From an uncultured Kordia sp. (GTDB taxonomy: Bacteria; Bacteroidota; Bacteroidia; Flavobacteriales; Flavobacteriaceae): a DNA stretch of 64,000 bases. Position 1 is the first letter of the stretch. Every line of letters begins with the position of its first letter. Both the position numbers and the translations under genes were made by a program. The stretch is from positions 124,001 through 188,000 of the forward strand of contig NZ_CANMEZ010000002.1 of NCBI RefSeq assembly GCF_947496985.1, given 5' to 3'. The notes below the pieces were generated by a model, which saw only the letters and a list, made by a program, of their open reading frames with translations, had not been told where the DNA came from and made no database searches. Shown piece after piece: positions 8,533 through 18,434 of this stretch.

Positions 8533-9285
8533 TTAAAATATTTCCGCAATGACTTGCATGAATGTGTCTTTTTTGTCGCGCGAAATTGGAATGGTTTTAT
8601 TGTTTTCCATAATGAGATGAAAGCCATCTTTTTTAGAAAGTTCTTTGATGTGTTTTAGATTGATGAGATACGAACGGTGTGGTTTGTAAAAGATAGGTTT
8701 GTGCGCTAGTTGATCTGCAAAATGCTTGAGCGGCTTGCAGATGAATTCGGTTCTGTTGCCCTGTAAATATACTTTTGTGTACATTCCGTCCGCTTCAAAA
8801 TAGTAGATATCGTCTTCGGAAGCAAAGATGATTCCTTTTGGGATTTCGAGCGCTATTTTACTGACAGCCATTTGTTTGAATGCCAGTTTTAAGTCGTGAA
8901 TTTGTGTGTTGATGTTTTGATCGTTGATGATTTTTTCCGCCTTGCTTACGGCTTGCGTAAGTTCAGAGACATCAATAGGTTTTAGCAGATAATCAACCGC
9001 TGCCAATTTGAAGGCTTCTACGGCAAATTCGTTGTACGCCGTGACAAAGATGATTTGGAAATCGACAGGTTCGTTTTCAAAGAATTCTAAGATTTGTAAT
9101 CCAGAATGTTGTGGCATATCAATATCTAAGAATACAATTTGTGGCTTTTTAGCTTTGATTGCTTTTACGCCTTCAAGTAAGTTGGACGCTTTGTCTATTG
9201 TCGAAATTTGCGGGCAATTTTGCTGCAAAAGCGCTTCTAGTAGGTTTTGCGCTTTTCGTTCGTCGTCTATGATGAGTACATTCAT
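8533..9285 (-). CDS. LytTR-family response regulator
   Basis: 250 aa. N-terminal receiver domain (LIIDDERKAQ at the start, phospho-acceptor Asp54 in VFLDIDMP, conserved Thr in FVTAYNEFAVEAF, Lys in LLKPID) and C-terminal LytTR DNA-binding domain (about 145-250: IYYFEADGMYTKVYL, KPHRSYLINLKHI). The start codon lies 2 bp from the stop of the upstream histidine kinase gene, so the two are co-transcribed and form a two-component pair. The target genes are not evident. Confidence 0.93.
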   Translation of the reverse strand: MNVLIIDDERKAQNLLEALLQQNCPQISTIDKASNLLEGVKAIKAKKPQIVFLDIDMPQHSGLQILEFFENEPVDFQIIFVTAYNEFAVEAFKLAAVDYLLKPIDVSELTQAVSKAEKIINDQNINTQIHDLKLAFKQMAVSKIALEIPKGIIFASEDDIYYFEADGMYTKVYLQGNRTEFICKPLKHFADQLAHKPIFYKPHRSYLINLKHIKELSKKDGFHLIMENNKTIPISRDKKDTFMQVIAEIF

Positions 9286-9287
9286 GG

Positions 9288-12203
9288 CTATTTTTTTAAA
9301 GGAATTTGGATGCTGACACGTGTTCCTGTAGGTTGTTGGTTTTCGTCTGTTAAGTCGCTAATGAGTACTTCTATTTTTTGTAGACGATCTTTGTTTATAA
9401 GCTCTACACGTTCCGTATTTGCTCGTGTTGCAAACGATTTGTAATACTGCGTTTGACTTTCTTTGAGTTTTTGAGCCGCTTTTCGGCCTATACCGTTATC
9501 CGTGATTTCACAGATTAATTGTTCATTATTCTTTAGGAAAGAAATTGCTAGCTTTCTGTTGTCTATTTTATGATGCAAACCGTGTTTGATGGCGTTTTCA
9601 ATGTAAGGTTGAATGAATAGTGATGGAATTTTGATGGTTTCCAACTCCAAATTTTCAGCAACTGAAACTTCGTAAGTGAGTTCTTCTTCAAACCGAATTT
9701 TTTCTAATTCGAGATACAAGTGTAAAGCTTTGAGCTCTTGATCGAGTGTGATTTCTTTTTCTTGACTTTGTTCGAGATAGGTACGAATTAAACGTGAAAA
9801 TTTCACCAAATATGTACTTGCTAAATTTTGTTGATTGAGTACAATGTATTCCTGAATGGAGTTGAGCGCATTGAAGATAAAATGCGGATTCATTTGCGAA
9901 CGCAAGTTTTCTAAACGCAAGTTTACCAATTGCTTATCGATTTCCAATTGTTGTAATTCTTTGTTTTTTTGCTTTTCGCGTAATCGAATTTGTTTTTTGT
10001 AGTATAAAATTACGATTGCCAATACGGTACACATGATTAAAATGATAAACCACGCTTGTTTCCAAAACGGAAGCGTAATTTTGAATTGAATACTTTTGGG
10101 TTCTGAATATTCTGTTCCGTTAGTGTTTTTAGCGCGTAAATTGAAGGTGAAATTTCCAGCAGGTAATGTGTTGAATTTAACAGCCAGTTGTCCTTTATCA
10201 ACAACATTCCACGAATCGTTAAAACCTTTCAGTTGGTATTCGTAATTTACAAATTTATCGGATTGAAATCCTTTTGAATTGAATCGGATTTCAATTTCAC
10301 TTTGCTGCTGTTTTATGGTGTATGAAGTTGCCAACGGCACTTGCTTTTCTTCTAAATTTATGTGTGTAAAATATACTTCTGGCGTGTTCCATTGTTTGAA
10401 AACTGTGTGTTTGTCAAAGCAAAACATTCCAATATTTGAGCTAAATACAACTTCGTCTCCAAAGGTTTCAATATTGTTAATATTGTATGAAAGTAAGCCA
10501 TCACGCTTGTTTATGGTCTGAAATGTTTGCGTATTACTTGTGTAGTATTGCAGTCCGTTATCCGTGACAATCCAGAGGTTTTTGCCATCTGTTTTTATTT
10601 TGTTGATCGATTTTGAAGCCAATCCGTTTTCGGTCGTTAATACTGTAATAACTTCATCATTTTTTATACCTAAAACACCATTATCATAGGTTGCAGCCCA
10701 GATTGTTCCATCGGAAGCTTCGTCAATGTCAAAACTAAAGATTGGTTTGTTGTTGTGTTGAATCGTTTTTTGAAAATTAAATAGTGAATCGTACAATAAT
10801 AAACCATCAATATTGGCGATATACGCTTTTTTATTATGTTTTGAATAAATGGATTTGTAGGCTCTTTTTTGGTTGATTTCTTTGTTTTTTTCATCATTTC
10901 CATAGAACGTTCCATGTGAATAACTCTGTAAGTATTGATCGTCTTTTATATGTGAAATTGACTTTGCAGGACTTAATTTTTGAATTCGATTACTAGTTTT
11001 GTTTTCGGTATGATATTTTAAAACTTGTTTGTCAGAATTGTAATAGAGTATTTTTGTTGTTGGATTGTAATTAAGCTTGCGAATGTTAGAATTGTCATTA
11101 AAATTAAACGTTTTTTTGATCTTACCTTTCAAATTGGCTATTTGTAAGTTTCCTTTTGTATCACCTATAAAATAAGTTGAATCTGTCTTTTTTTCGAGTG
11201 TAGAAACATTTTTTTTAGAGCTTGATAGGATACGTAAACTTTCGTTAGGAATGACAAAAACACCTGTATTTAGTGTCGGAATCCATAGATTTTGCTGAAA
11301 GTCTTTTATAATTTCTGTTGTTGCATATGATTGTAAATAGTGTGCTATAATTTTGAGTTGGTTTCCTGCGCGTTTTGTTACAAAAACACCATTCATTGTC
11401 GCAAAATAGAAGAGTTTGTCAAATTCTTGTATGGCTTGGGTTCGTGTTTTGTTTAGTTCGACTGGCAATTGTAGTTCAGTAATGATTTCATTTTGAATAT
11501 GAAATAAGCTGTTTTGATCGCCTGTTTTGGATTGAAAAAATAACAAACATCCATTAGAAATTTTATGAAAACCTGTAAAAGCGGCATATTCTTTTGTGGG
11601 ATTTAATTGCGTTTTTACAGCTTCCTTAATTTCTTTTGTTTGAATGTCTTGGTATACTAATTTGTTATTGATTGAAAGATAATAGTAACGATCATTTTCT
11701 AGGTAACCAATATTTGTTCCTACGACATTTGGTGTTGTATTGACTATTTTTTTAGTGTTAAGATCTATCCATATTGTAGCTCTTGATTCATGAACAAGAA
11801 GGTATTTTTCGTGAACTGTATAATCTGCTAATGCGCCATTGAGTCTATTTTGAACATCAATGAATAGTCTTATTTTATTGTTTTCTATATAAAAAAACTG
11901 TCCTGCAATATTATTAAACCACAAACGCCCTTTAGTATCTAACTTTAAGTTAAAAAAGGAACGTCCTCGTTTTTCAGGATGCGAATAGGCTATGTATTCT
12001 TTTCCATCGTATCGAAAAAGTCCTTTATTTCCTGCGAGCCATATATAACCTTCTGTATCTTCGATACTGTCATAAAACTCAATATCTGGTAAACCGTTTG
12101 CTTCTGTTAGATGAATACTAACAGGTTCTTGCGCCCAAATGACCAAGCTTGAAAGAGTAAAATATATGATGAGTACTAACTGTCGCAAGTGAAAAAGTTT
12201 CAA
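9288..12203 (-). CDS. Two-component regulator propeller / LytS-type sensor histidine kinase
   Basis: 971 aa. Signal peptide (ending SSLVIWAQ), a periplasmic beta-propeller made of short repeats (GYIWLAGNKGLFRYDG, GTIWAATYDNGVLG, NLWIVTDNGLQYY), a Y_Y_Y domain (about 620-710), one membrane helix at about 717-735 and a short coiled coil. The cytoplasmic part has a PF06580 His_kinase domain with phospho-acceptor His774 in MNPHFIFNAL, then an HATPase domain (QPYIENAIKHG, ITDNGIG). It partners the LytTR regulator 2 bp downstream. The ligand is unknown; proteins of this design often sense surface or glycan signals. Confidence 0.93.
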   Translation of the reverse strand: MKLFHLRQLVLIIYFTLSSLVIWAQEPVSIHLTEANGLPDIEFYDSIEDTEGYIWLAGNKGLFRYDGKEYIAYSHPEKRGRSFFNLKLDTKGRLWFNNIAGQFFYIENNKIRLFIDVQNRLNGALADYTVHEKYLLVHESRATIWIDLNTKKIVNTTPNVVGTNIGYLENDRYYYLSINNKLVYQDIQTKEIKEAVKTQLNPTKEYAAFTGFHKISNGCLLFFQSKTGDQNSLFHIQNEIITELQLPVELNKTRTQAIQEFDKLFYFATMNGVFVTKRAGNQLKIIAHYLQSYATTEIIKDFQQNLWIPTLNTGVFVIPNESLRILSSSKKNVSTLEKKTDSTYFIGDTKGNLQIANLKGKIKKTFNFNDNSNIRKLNYNPTTKILYYNSDKQVLKYHTENKTSNRIQKLSPAKSISHIKDDQYLQSYSHGTFYGNDEKNKEINQKRAYKSIYSKHNKKAYIANIDGLLLYDSLFNFQKTIQHNNKPIFSFDIDEASDGTIWAATYDNGVLGIKNDEVITVLTTENGLASKSINKIKTDGKNLWIVTDNGLQYYTSNTQTFQTINKRDGLLSYNINNIETFGDEVVFSSNIGMFCFDKHTVFKQWNTPEVYFTHINLEEKQVPLATSYTIKQQQSEIEIRFNSKGFQSDKFVNYEYQLKGFNDSWNVVDKGQLAVKFNTLPAGNFTFNLRAKNTNGTEYSEPKSIQFKITLPFWKQAWFIILIMCTVLAIVILYYKKQIRLREKQKNKELQQLEIDKQLVNLRLENLRSQMNPHFIFNALNSIQEYIVLNQQNLASTYLVKFSRLIRTYLEQSQEKEITLDQELKALHLYLELEKIRFEEELTYEVSVAENLELETIKIPSLFIQPYIENAIKHGLHHKIDNRKLAISFLKNNEQLICEITDNGIGRKAAQKLKESQTQYYKSFATRANTERVELINKDRLQKIEVLISDLTDENQQPTGTRVSIQIPLKK

Positions 12204-12373
12204 TAAAAGTACTATAAATTATAAAAAGGAAATGTCTTCCTTTCTGAAATGCACGAGTTCTTTGCTGAACTACTTATTTTTGGTGAGTACATGTGCGTAT
12301 TCCTTTTTTATGACTTTTACATTCTTTATTTTCTTGAAGCTCTGTTTTGAAAATGAAAAACGCGCCAAAATAA

Positions 12374-12404
12374 AAAAGCAAGCTATATATATTAGCTTGC
12401 TTTT
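12374..12404 (-). terminator. Terminator hairpin downstream of the 271-aa T9SS gene
   Basis: AAAAGCAAGCTA pairs with TAGCTTGCTTTT over an AT loop; the minus strand continues with a T run. It is 118 nt after the gene stop, so it may be a second terminator behind the palindrome at 12458. Confidence 0.7.
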
Positions 12405-12457
12405 CATTTGTTCATGATTTCAAATCTTCAAAGTTCAATCTTTTTGGTAGAAAATTT

Positions 12458-12477
12458 GAAAATGATTAATCATTTTC
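12458..12477. terminator. Perfect 20-bp palindrome after the T9SS gene
   Basis: GAAAATGATTAATCATTTTC, fully self-complementary, 45 nt after the stop codon of the 271-aa gene. It is A/T-rich, so weak as a terminator by itself; it could also be a protein-binding site. Confidence 0.4.
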
Positions 12478-12521
12478 TTTTGAGTAGCTTTTACTTTCTA
12501 CAAATACTAAAAAATTCAAGT

Positions 12522-13337
12522 TTATTGTTTTATTAATTTGAATGTTTTTTGAGTATCACCAGCATATATTTTCACAAAATAAACACCACTTTTTAACTTA
12601 CTTACATTAAATGTATTTAGATCGTTGTTTTTAGTTGCTATTAGTTGTCCTATACTATTGTAAATTTCTAACGCAGTTAATGAAGTGTCTAATCCCTTTA
12701 TGTTTACAATGTTTTTAGCTGGATTTGGATATATTGAAACACCTGTTAATTCTTTACCTGGTGTACTTAGTGTATTAAAATCAAAAGTAGTAACTCCTGA
12801 TAATCCAGAAGTATTTGAGTTTATCACATTTGTAAACGCTGCCATTGCATCATCAATCATATCTGCTTGCATAAATGATTTTAAAGGAGTGATAGTATTT
12901 GCCAATACAGAATCATTAGCTAAAATGCTAAACGTCCCACTAACTGGCGAACCATTTATTTGAATGGTTACTATTGGACTCATTATTCCACTTGAAGGTG
13001 CTGGTAATGTCATAGGACTTCCTAAGGTTTCTGTAATTAAGTATCCATCTACAGTTGGTTGTCCTATATCCGTTCCGTTAAAGAAAGTAGTACTTGCACC
13101 ATTTCCAAGAGAGGAAGTAATACTTACAGTAATTCCATCAGGTACAAGAATTGCAAACCCGTAACTCTGTACAGAAGTACCAAAGTTAGAAGTACTTGTA
13201 CTGGGTACAGCCGAAATAGTGAAGTTATAACTTCCGTTATCGACAAGTGTATACGTGTATCCATTTTGCGCTTTAGCGGCACTAAGGAAGAAGCAAAATG
13301 CTACGAGTAATAAAGTAGGTAATGTAATTTTTTTCAT
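12522..13337 (-). CDS. Secreted protein with T9SS type A sorting domain
   Basis: 271 aa. Signal peptide 1-23 (LSAAKAQ). The body (about 25-190) is Ser/Thr/Gly-rich, predicted beta, with no recognised catalytic motif (GFAILVPDGITVSIT, VTIQINGSPVSGTFSIL). It resembles cohesin-like or anchor-type beta-sandwich modules seen in Bacteroidota surface proteins, but the match is loose. The last 72 residues (VSIYPNPAKNIVNIKG to SGVYFVKIYAGD) are a clear Por secretion tail. It follows the 330-aa gene by 10 bp, so the two are likely co-transcribed. Confidence 0.8.
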   Translation of the reverse strand: MKKITLPTLLLVAFCFFLSAAKAQNGYTYTLVDNGSYNFTISAVPSTSTSNFGTSVQSYGFAILVPDGITVSITSSLGNGASTTFFNGTDIGQPTVDGYLITETLGSPMTLPAPSSGIMSPIVTIQINGSPVSGTFSILANDSVLANTITPLKSFMQADMIDDAMAAFTNVINSNTSGLSGVTTFDFNTLSTPGKELTGVSIYPNPAKNIVNIKGLDTSLTALEIYNSIGQLIATKNNDLNTFNVSKLKSGVYFVKIYAGDTQKTFKLIKQ

Positions 13338-13347
13338 TTTTTTAGAT

Positions 13348-14340
13348 TTAATTTTCGGGTAATTGTTCTATGATTTGATAGGTACTAAAGTTTAAGAAGT
13401 TTCCTGGATGTGCTAATACATTTTGTAAGATGAATGGCGTATCAGGCATTGTCCCAGCATATTGTGTGATGCCGTCCATGTTTACATCATGTATGTTATA
13501 TCCTGTAATTGTGAATGTTGGGAAGTTTAGGAAATTCCCTAAATCATTTAATATTTCTGATAAAATACTAGGTGTATCAGGCGTTGTTCCTGAGTATTGT
13601 ATAACAGTATCTACATTTACATTTCCTGTCCACATGGCCACAATGTCATTAGGCATTCCAAAAACAGTTTGTGCATTGCTTCCAAAAGTAATTTGATTGT
13701 TACTGTTTGTAAAATCGAGGATTTCAGTAGTATCAGATAATGCTATTGGGTTGGCAGACATAATTCCTAAGTGGTTTCTATGCTTAATGACTACATAGTA
13801 GCTTCCGGCAGCTAAATCAAATTGTACATCTGAAGTACCATCAACAGCTACAATATCTCCATCTCTTTGTAATAATGCTGATTGACTTGCTAGAATGGTT
13901 GTATTTGTAGTTGCATCACGCAATTCTACAAAAATCCAATCTATAATTGCATTATTTCCAGTTGTTGCTAATACGGAACTTTCTACTAGTAAAGCATCAC
14001 TATAAGGAGAAGTTCTTGGAATATAATCCGCTACGCGTAAATCATCGCGCATTAATGTTTCTTCTCCTACGTTCGGATTCAATAAGGCGCCTTGTAAAAA
14101 AACAATTGGATTTACTTGAATTCCAAGTTTAATTCCTCCTTGCTGAAATCCTTGTGCTAGTGTTGTTGTTCCGTCTGAAATTGTTGTTGTAACTAATTCT
14201 CCAACAGTAAAATCTAATGTTATTGTTCCATCAGAAATTGTATTTCCTCCAGAAGCAACAACTTGTCGTTCGATATTTTGCGCATTCATAAAGAATACAC
14301 AAAAGACGAAGACGATTACGAGTTTGTATGTTTTTTTCAT
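13348..14340 (-). CDS. Secreted protein with dockerin-like C-terminal module
   Basis: 330 aa. Signal peptide 1-20 (FFMNAQ), then a short N-terminal segment (QVVASGGNTISDGTI ... LAQGFQQGG) common at the start of Bacteroidota T9SS cargo. Residues of about 80-330 form a module nearly repeated at the end of the upstream 1313-aa gene: LNPNVGEETLMRDDLR, ASQSALLQRDGDIV, VIKHRNHLGIM, AMWTGNVNVDTVIQYSG, then a second VNMDGITQYAG, and the shared end GNFLNFSTY ... EQLPEN. The paired N-x-N-x-D/G segments resemble EF-hand or dockerin calcium loops. No ordinary type A tail is present. Function unknown. Confidence 0.75.
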   Translation of the reverse strand: MKKTYKLVIVFVFCVFFMNAQNIERQVVASGGNTISDGTITLDFTVGELVTTTISDGTTTLAQGFQQGGIKLGIQVNPIVFLQGALLNPNVGEETLMRDDLRVADYIPRTSPYSDALLVESSVLATTGNNAIIDWIFVELRDATTNTTILASQSALLQRDGDIVAVDGTSDVQFDLAAGSYYVVIKHRNHLGIMSANPIALSDTTEILDFTNSNNQITFGSNAQTVFGMPNDIVAMWTGNVNVDTVIQYSGTTPDTPSILSEILNDLGNFLNFPTFTITGYNIHDVNMDGITQYAGTMPDTPFILQNVLAHPGNFLNFSTYQIIEQLPEN

Positions 14341-14390
14341 TTCGTTTTTTTTAATTGTAAAACAGTTATTTTAAATAGCTCTTTATTTTA

Positions 14391-17300
14391 TTAATTTTCA
14401 GGTAATTGTTCTGTGATTAGATAGGTACTAAAGTTTAAGAAGTTTCCTGGATGTGCTAATACATTTTGTAATATAATTGGTGCATCTGGACTAGTTCCTG
14501 CATATTGTGTTTTTCTGTCTAAATCCAAATCATTTGTATTGTAACCATTGATAACATAGGTTGGAAAGTTTAGAAAATTTCCAACGTCGTTTAATACAGC
14601 AGATAGAATACTTGGTGCATCTGGAGTTGTACCAGAATATTGTATAATAGTATCTCCATTTACATTTCCTGTCCACATGGCAACTTTTCCTGTTGGCATT
14701 CCAAACGAGGTTTGCGCATTGCTTCCAAACGTGATTTGACTCGCTTGATTGGTAAAATCTACAGTAGTAGGCAATCCTTCTAAAAAGACAATACTTGCAT
14801 TGGTTATAATTCCCAAATGATTTCGATGTTTGATTGTGATATGATAGTTTCCTTCGGGCACTACAAAATTGATCGTTGAAACTCCATCCGTATTTACCAC
14901 ATCACCATCACGTTGTAGCAATGCGGATTGACTGGCAATTACCGTTGTATTTGTTAAAGCATCTCGTAATTCGATCCAAACCCAATCTACAATTGCATCT
15001 GTTCCTGTAGTATCAAAAACTTCTGCTCTACATGTGAATCCATCTGCATATGGACTCTGAATAGGAAGCATACTAGCAGCGCGAAGATCATCGCGCATTA
15101 AGTTTTCTTCTCCTACATTTGGATTGAGTGCAGCGCCTTGTAAACATACTTTTGCGGCAACTTCAATCGGATCTTTTCCTTCTACAGCAAAATCATCAAG
15201 CACAATTCCTTCTTCAGTAATGACGCTATCTGACACCAATCGCATTCTAAAAACAACATTGTCTTCATTTCTTAAATCGGTTTCTCCAAGTGCTGCATTA
15301 GCTTTAAAATCATACGCATATTCATTCATGGTTATATTTGCACCAGTCCATTGTGCTCCTGGACAACCTGGGCAATCTCCTTGCTCTGCTCGGTTACTAT
15401 TATACCAGTTTGGTTGGCTATTTATCGTTCCTAAGTTTTGCCATGTTTGTCCTCCGTTTAAGGAATATTGCACATTTGCCCAATCCCAATTTTCTTCTAG
15501 CATGTATGCCATTTGAAATTTTAAAACGGGATCAATGATTTGTGTAAAGTCATAACAATTAGAAACTAAATACGCATTTACATCTGTAGGATAATTTCCT
15601 GATAAATTGGTTGCATAGGCTTGTGTTCCTGAAGCAACCGTATTTAAAGTTGAGCCACTTGGCACACCTCGTTGCCAAACGCCGTTTTCTATAATTAATT
15701 CATCTGCTGGATTTTCAAAAGAATTTGTCATATTGAAGTCTCCTGAAGCATTGACACTAAAGTTTTGAGAACGCACATTGTTTGCTGTATTATCGTCATT
15801 TGTGATTGTAGCATTTATATCTAGTGTAAATGATCCTGAACCTACAGAGATTGCTGGCAAATTTATTGTTGTTTCTTCATTGGATTGCAGCATTCCATTC
15901 CATGTGTAATTGTAGGTTGTTCCTCCTGTAACTCCATACGTAATGTTTATTTCTGTAATATTATTGATTCCATTGCTTCGTACTTGTATTTGTGGCGAAA
16001 TATCTCCGCAGTTTACAATAGCATTCGTAGGATTTGTAATGGCACGTACACTGACATCATTTTGTAATAATTGTATTGGAATAGAAGAGCGCCATAATCC
16101 ACGTCCATAAGTTGCTGCTGTAATAGATTGATCGTCTAAGTTGATTTCTAAGTCTTCTATTTTTGTATTTGGAAGATTTGTCATAAACGGTTGCCAATCT
16201 GGACTGCTATCATCCAAACGATAAATTCCTAAATCGGTAGAAACATAGATAGGGTTTAGCGGATGATTTCCTTGATGCACTATGTCTTCTGGATATTCTG
16301 TGGCTACGGGAAAGTTGCCTGTGATGTCTGTCCACGTTAATCCACCATCTATCGTTTTAAAAATTCCTTTGTTTGCGTAGTCACCATCAGTTGTAATCCA
16401 CATTTTAGTTGGATCGTCTTTATGAATGGCAATTCCCGCAATGGCGTTTCCAACTATATTGGTATTAAAGTCTAACGTTTGCCCACCATCCGAACTTACA
16501 CGGAAATTTTGATGTCCTGATGATACAATAATGTTTGGATTGGAAGGCGCAATTTCCATGATATCTGTATATCCTTGTAAATCTCCAACCAATTCCCACT
16601 CATAGGTTGTTCTATTTAATTTAAATAAATTACTCCAAGCGGCATATACGTCTCCATTACTATCTGCAGATAATGGTGCTACCCAAACTCCTGTACCAGA
16701 GTTTGAAGGTCTAAACACTCTTGTAAACCAACCATCGGCACGATTGGAAACATATAACGTTCCTCCATCTTGTGTAAGTCCATAATACGTATTATCATCT
16801 ATTGGTGTTATTAGTGCATTGACACCATCGCCAGGATGAAAGGCTCGCCAATCACCATTTACATCTAAACCATGTCCGCCATTGTCTTGTAAACCTCCAG
16901 TAATATTGTTTGGATTTCCTTGTGCAACTGCTACATTGAAAAATTCGCCAATTTGTAAACCTTGGTGATGTGCTGTAAAATTTGTTCCGCCATCTTCACT
17001 ACTGTAGATTCCACCATCAGAAGCTACAAATACTTTTCCTGCAACCACACGAATGCTATGAATATCTGCATGTGTATAGGCTTCTGTTAATTGATCCCAA
17101 CGGTTGAGTTTATCCCAAGCTTGTCCACCATTAGTGGATTTCCAAACATCCATTACACCAATATAAAGCTCATTGGCATTGGTATCAGAAACACCTATTG
17201 CCATATTGTACCAAACTTGATTGTTACCTATAAGTGAATACGCATCTTGATCTCTTAATGAAAAACTTTGCCCGCTGTTTGTAGAACGGTAAATACCATG

Positions 17301-18332
17301 TTCTCTATTATCAATAGCATCTGAGCTGAAAAGGTAAATATAGTTTGGATTTGCAGGTGTCACATCAATCACCATTCGGAATGTATTTGTTGGTACACCA
17401 TTGGTTATTTGTGTAAAGTTTGCGCCTCCATCTGTTGAACGATAGAACGCTGTGTTACTTACACAGTATATGATACTTGCATCTCCTGGTTTTATGCGTA
17501 AATCGCGAATGTTTATTCCTGCCAAACTTTGTGACCAAGTTACACCAGCATCTGAAGAAGTGTATACACCATCATCAGAGGACGCAATTAGCGTATTTGA
17601 ATTTGCTGGATCTATGAATAACTCAGTCATTCGATTCATATTTCCTATCGTATTTACATTTAAACCTGTTGTATTCCAAGTAATTCCACCATCTAATGAT
17701 TTTAGTACTCCAAAAGTTGGAGTTTGATCTGCGTCATCATCTCCAGTTGCAATGTAAATAATGTTTGAGTTGTTATAATCTACAGCAATGGCAGAGACTC
17801 CTAATCGCGGTAAATTGTCTGTCATCGGCGTCCAGTTTGCGCCAGCATCTAAGGTTTTCCACAAACCTCCGTTTGGCGCACCTACATACCAAATACTAGC
17901 ATTGTTAGGATCTACTGTAATAGCGTTGAGTCGTCCTTGTCCAGAAGGTTGTGCATTTGCTTGGATATGATTGTACGGACCTAAAGGTTGCCAGTTACTG
18001 AGATCTCCATTATTTTCAGCTTGTGCAAATTGCGTTTTTACTCCCCAAGCATTCCATATTTCTTTAGCTGTTGGTAAAGAACCATCTTTTTTTACTCTAC
18101 GTTTCCATTGTTGTTCCCAACGTTTAAAAGGTTTGTAACCACTTCCTTTTTCGTCTTTATTATGTGTAAGCCAATAGATGTTGAACGCTTGTTGTACTTC
18201 TTGAAAAGTAGGTTTTTGCCCAGTTCTTTCTTGTTTCAAATTCAATTCCTTCATCCAAGGAGCATTTTGATTGTATTGAGCAAAAAGAAGTACACTAGAA
18301 AGCATACATAGTAAGAGTGTAATTTTTTTCAT
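14391..18332 (-). CDS. Secreted VPS10/BNR-repeat protein with dockerin-like C-terminal module
   Basis: 1313 aa from ATG 18332. An upstream in-frame ATG at 18392 would precede the obvious signal peptide MKKITLLLCMLSSVLLFAQ, so 18332 is chosen. Residues of about 130-800 form a beta-propeller of sortilin/VPS10 or BNR type, with many Asp-box-like S-x-D-G-G-x-[TN]-[WF] repeats (STDGGANFTQI, SEDGGTNFTAH, TIDGGLTWTDI). A beta-sandwich region (about 810-920) and a jelly-roll-like region (about 930-1060) follow. The last 250 residues repeat the module of the 330-aa neighbour 50 bp downstream. It probably acts at the cell surface or outside; sialidase or other enzyme activity is not supported. Confidence 0.82.
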   Translation of the reverse strand: MKKITLLLCMLSSVLLFAQYNQNAPWMKELNLKQERTGQKPTFQEVQQAFNIYWLTHNKDEKGSGYKPFKRWEQQWKRRVKKDGSLPTAKEIWNAWGVKTQFAQAENNGDLSNWQPLGPYNHIQANAQPSGQGRLNAITVDPNNASIWYVGAPNGGLWKTLDAGANWTPMTDNLPRLGVSAIAVDYNNSNIIYIATGDDDADQTPTFGVLKSLDGGITWNTTGLNVNTIGNMNRMTELFIDPANSNTLIASSDDGVYTSSDAGVTWSQSLAGINIRDLRIKPGDASIIYCVSNTAFYRSTDGGANFTQITNGVPTNTFRMVIDVTPANPNYIYLFSSDAIDNREHGIYRSTNSGQSFSLRDQDAYSLIGNNQVWYNMAIGVSDTNANELYIGVMDVWKSTNGGQAWDKLNRWDQLTEAYTHADIHSIRVVAGKVFVASDGGIYSSEDGGTNFTAHHQGLQIGEFFNVAVAQGNPNNITGGLQDNGGHGLDVNGDWRAFHPGDGVNALITPIDDNTYYGLTQDGGTLYVSNRADGWFTRVFRPSNSGTGVWVAPLSADSNGDVYAAWSNLFKLNRTTYEWELVGDLQGYTDIMEIAPSNPNIIVSSGHQNFRVSSDGGQTLDFNTNIVGNAIAGIAIHKDDPTKMWITTDGDYANKGIFKTIDGGLTWTDITGNFPVATEYPEDIVHQGNHPLNPIYVSTDLGIYRLDDSSPDWQPFMTNLPNTKIEDLEINLDDQSITAATYGRGLWRSSIPIQLLQNDVSVRAITNPTNAIVNCGDISPQIQVRSNGINNITEINITYGVTGGTTYNYTWNGMLQSNEETTINLPAISVGSGSFTLDINATITNDDNTANNVRSQNFSVNASGDFNMTNSFENPADELIIENGVWQRGVPSGSTLNTVASGTQAYATNLSGNYPTDVNAYLVSNCYDFTQIIDPVLKFQMAYMLEENWDWANVQYSLNGGQTWQNLGTINSQPNWYNSNRAEQGDCPGCPGAQWTGANITMNEYAYDFKANAALGETDLRNEDNVVFRMRLVSDSVITEEGIVLDDFAVEGKDPIEVAAKVCLQGAALNPNVGEENLMRDDLRAASMLPIQSPYADGFTCRAEVFDTTGTDAIVDWVWIELRDALTNTTVIASQSALLQRDGDVVNTDGVSTINFVVPEGNYHITIKHRNHLGIITNASIVFLEGLPTTVDFTNQASQITFGSNAQTSFGMPTGKVAMWTGNVNGDTIIQYSGTTPDAPSILSAVLNDVGNFLNFPTYVINGYNTNDLDLDRKTQYAGTSPDAPIILQNVLAHPGNFLNFSTYLITEQLPEN

Positions 18333-18375
18333 TTGATTTGGGGTTCTATTTTGGTTTATGAAATTATATTCAGAA

Positions 18376-18421
18376 AAAACTTCCCAAGTCAAAGCTATCT
18401 TTCAGCTATTTGGGAAGTTTT
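18376..18421 (-). terminator. Terminator of the YadA-like gene
   Basis: AAAACTTCCCAA at 18376-18387 pairs with TTGGGAAGTTTT at 18410-18421. The minus strand ends in a T run. It begins 14 nt after the stop codon of the 1204-aa gene and separates it from the VPS10/BNR gene. Confidence 0.8.
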
Positions 18422-18434
18422 ATTGATTTCTCTT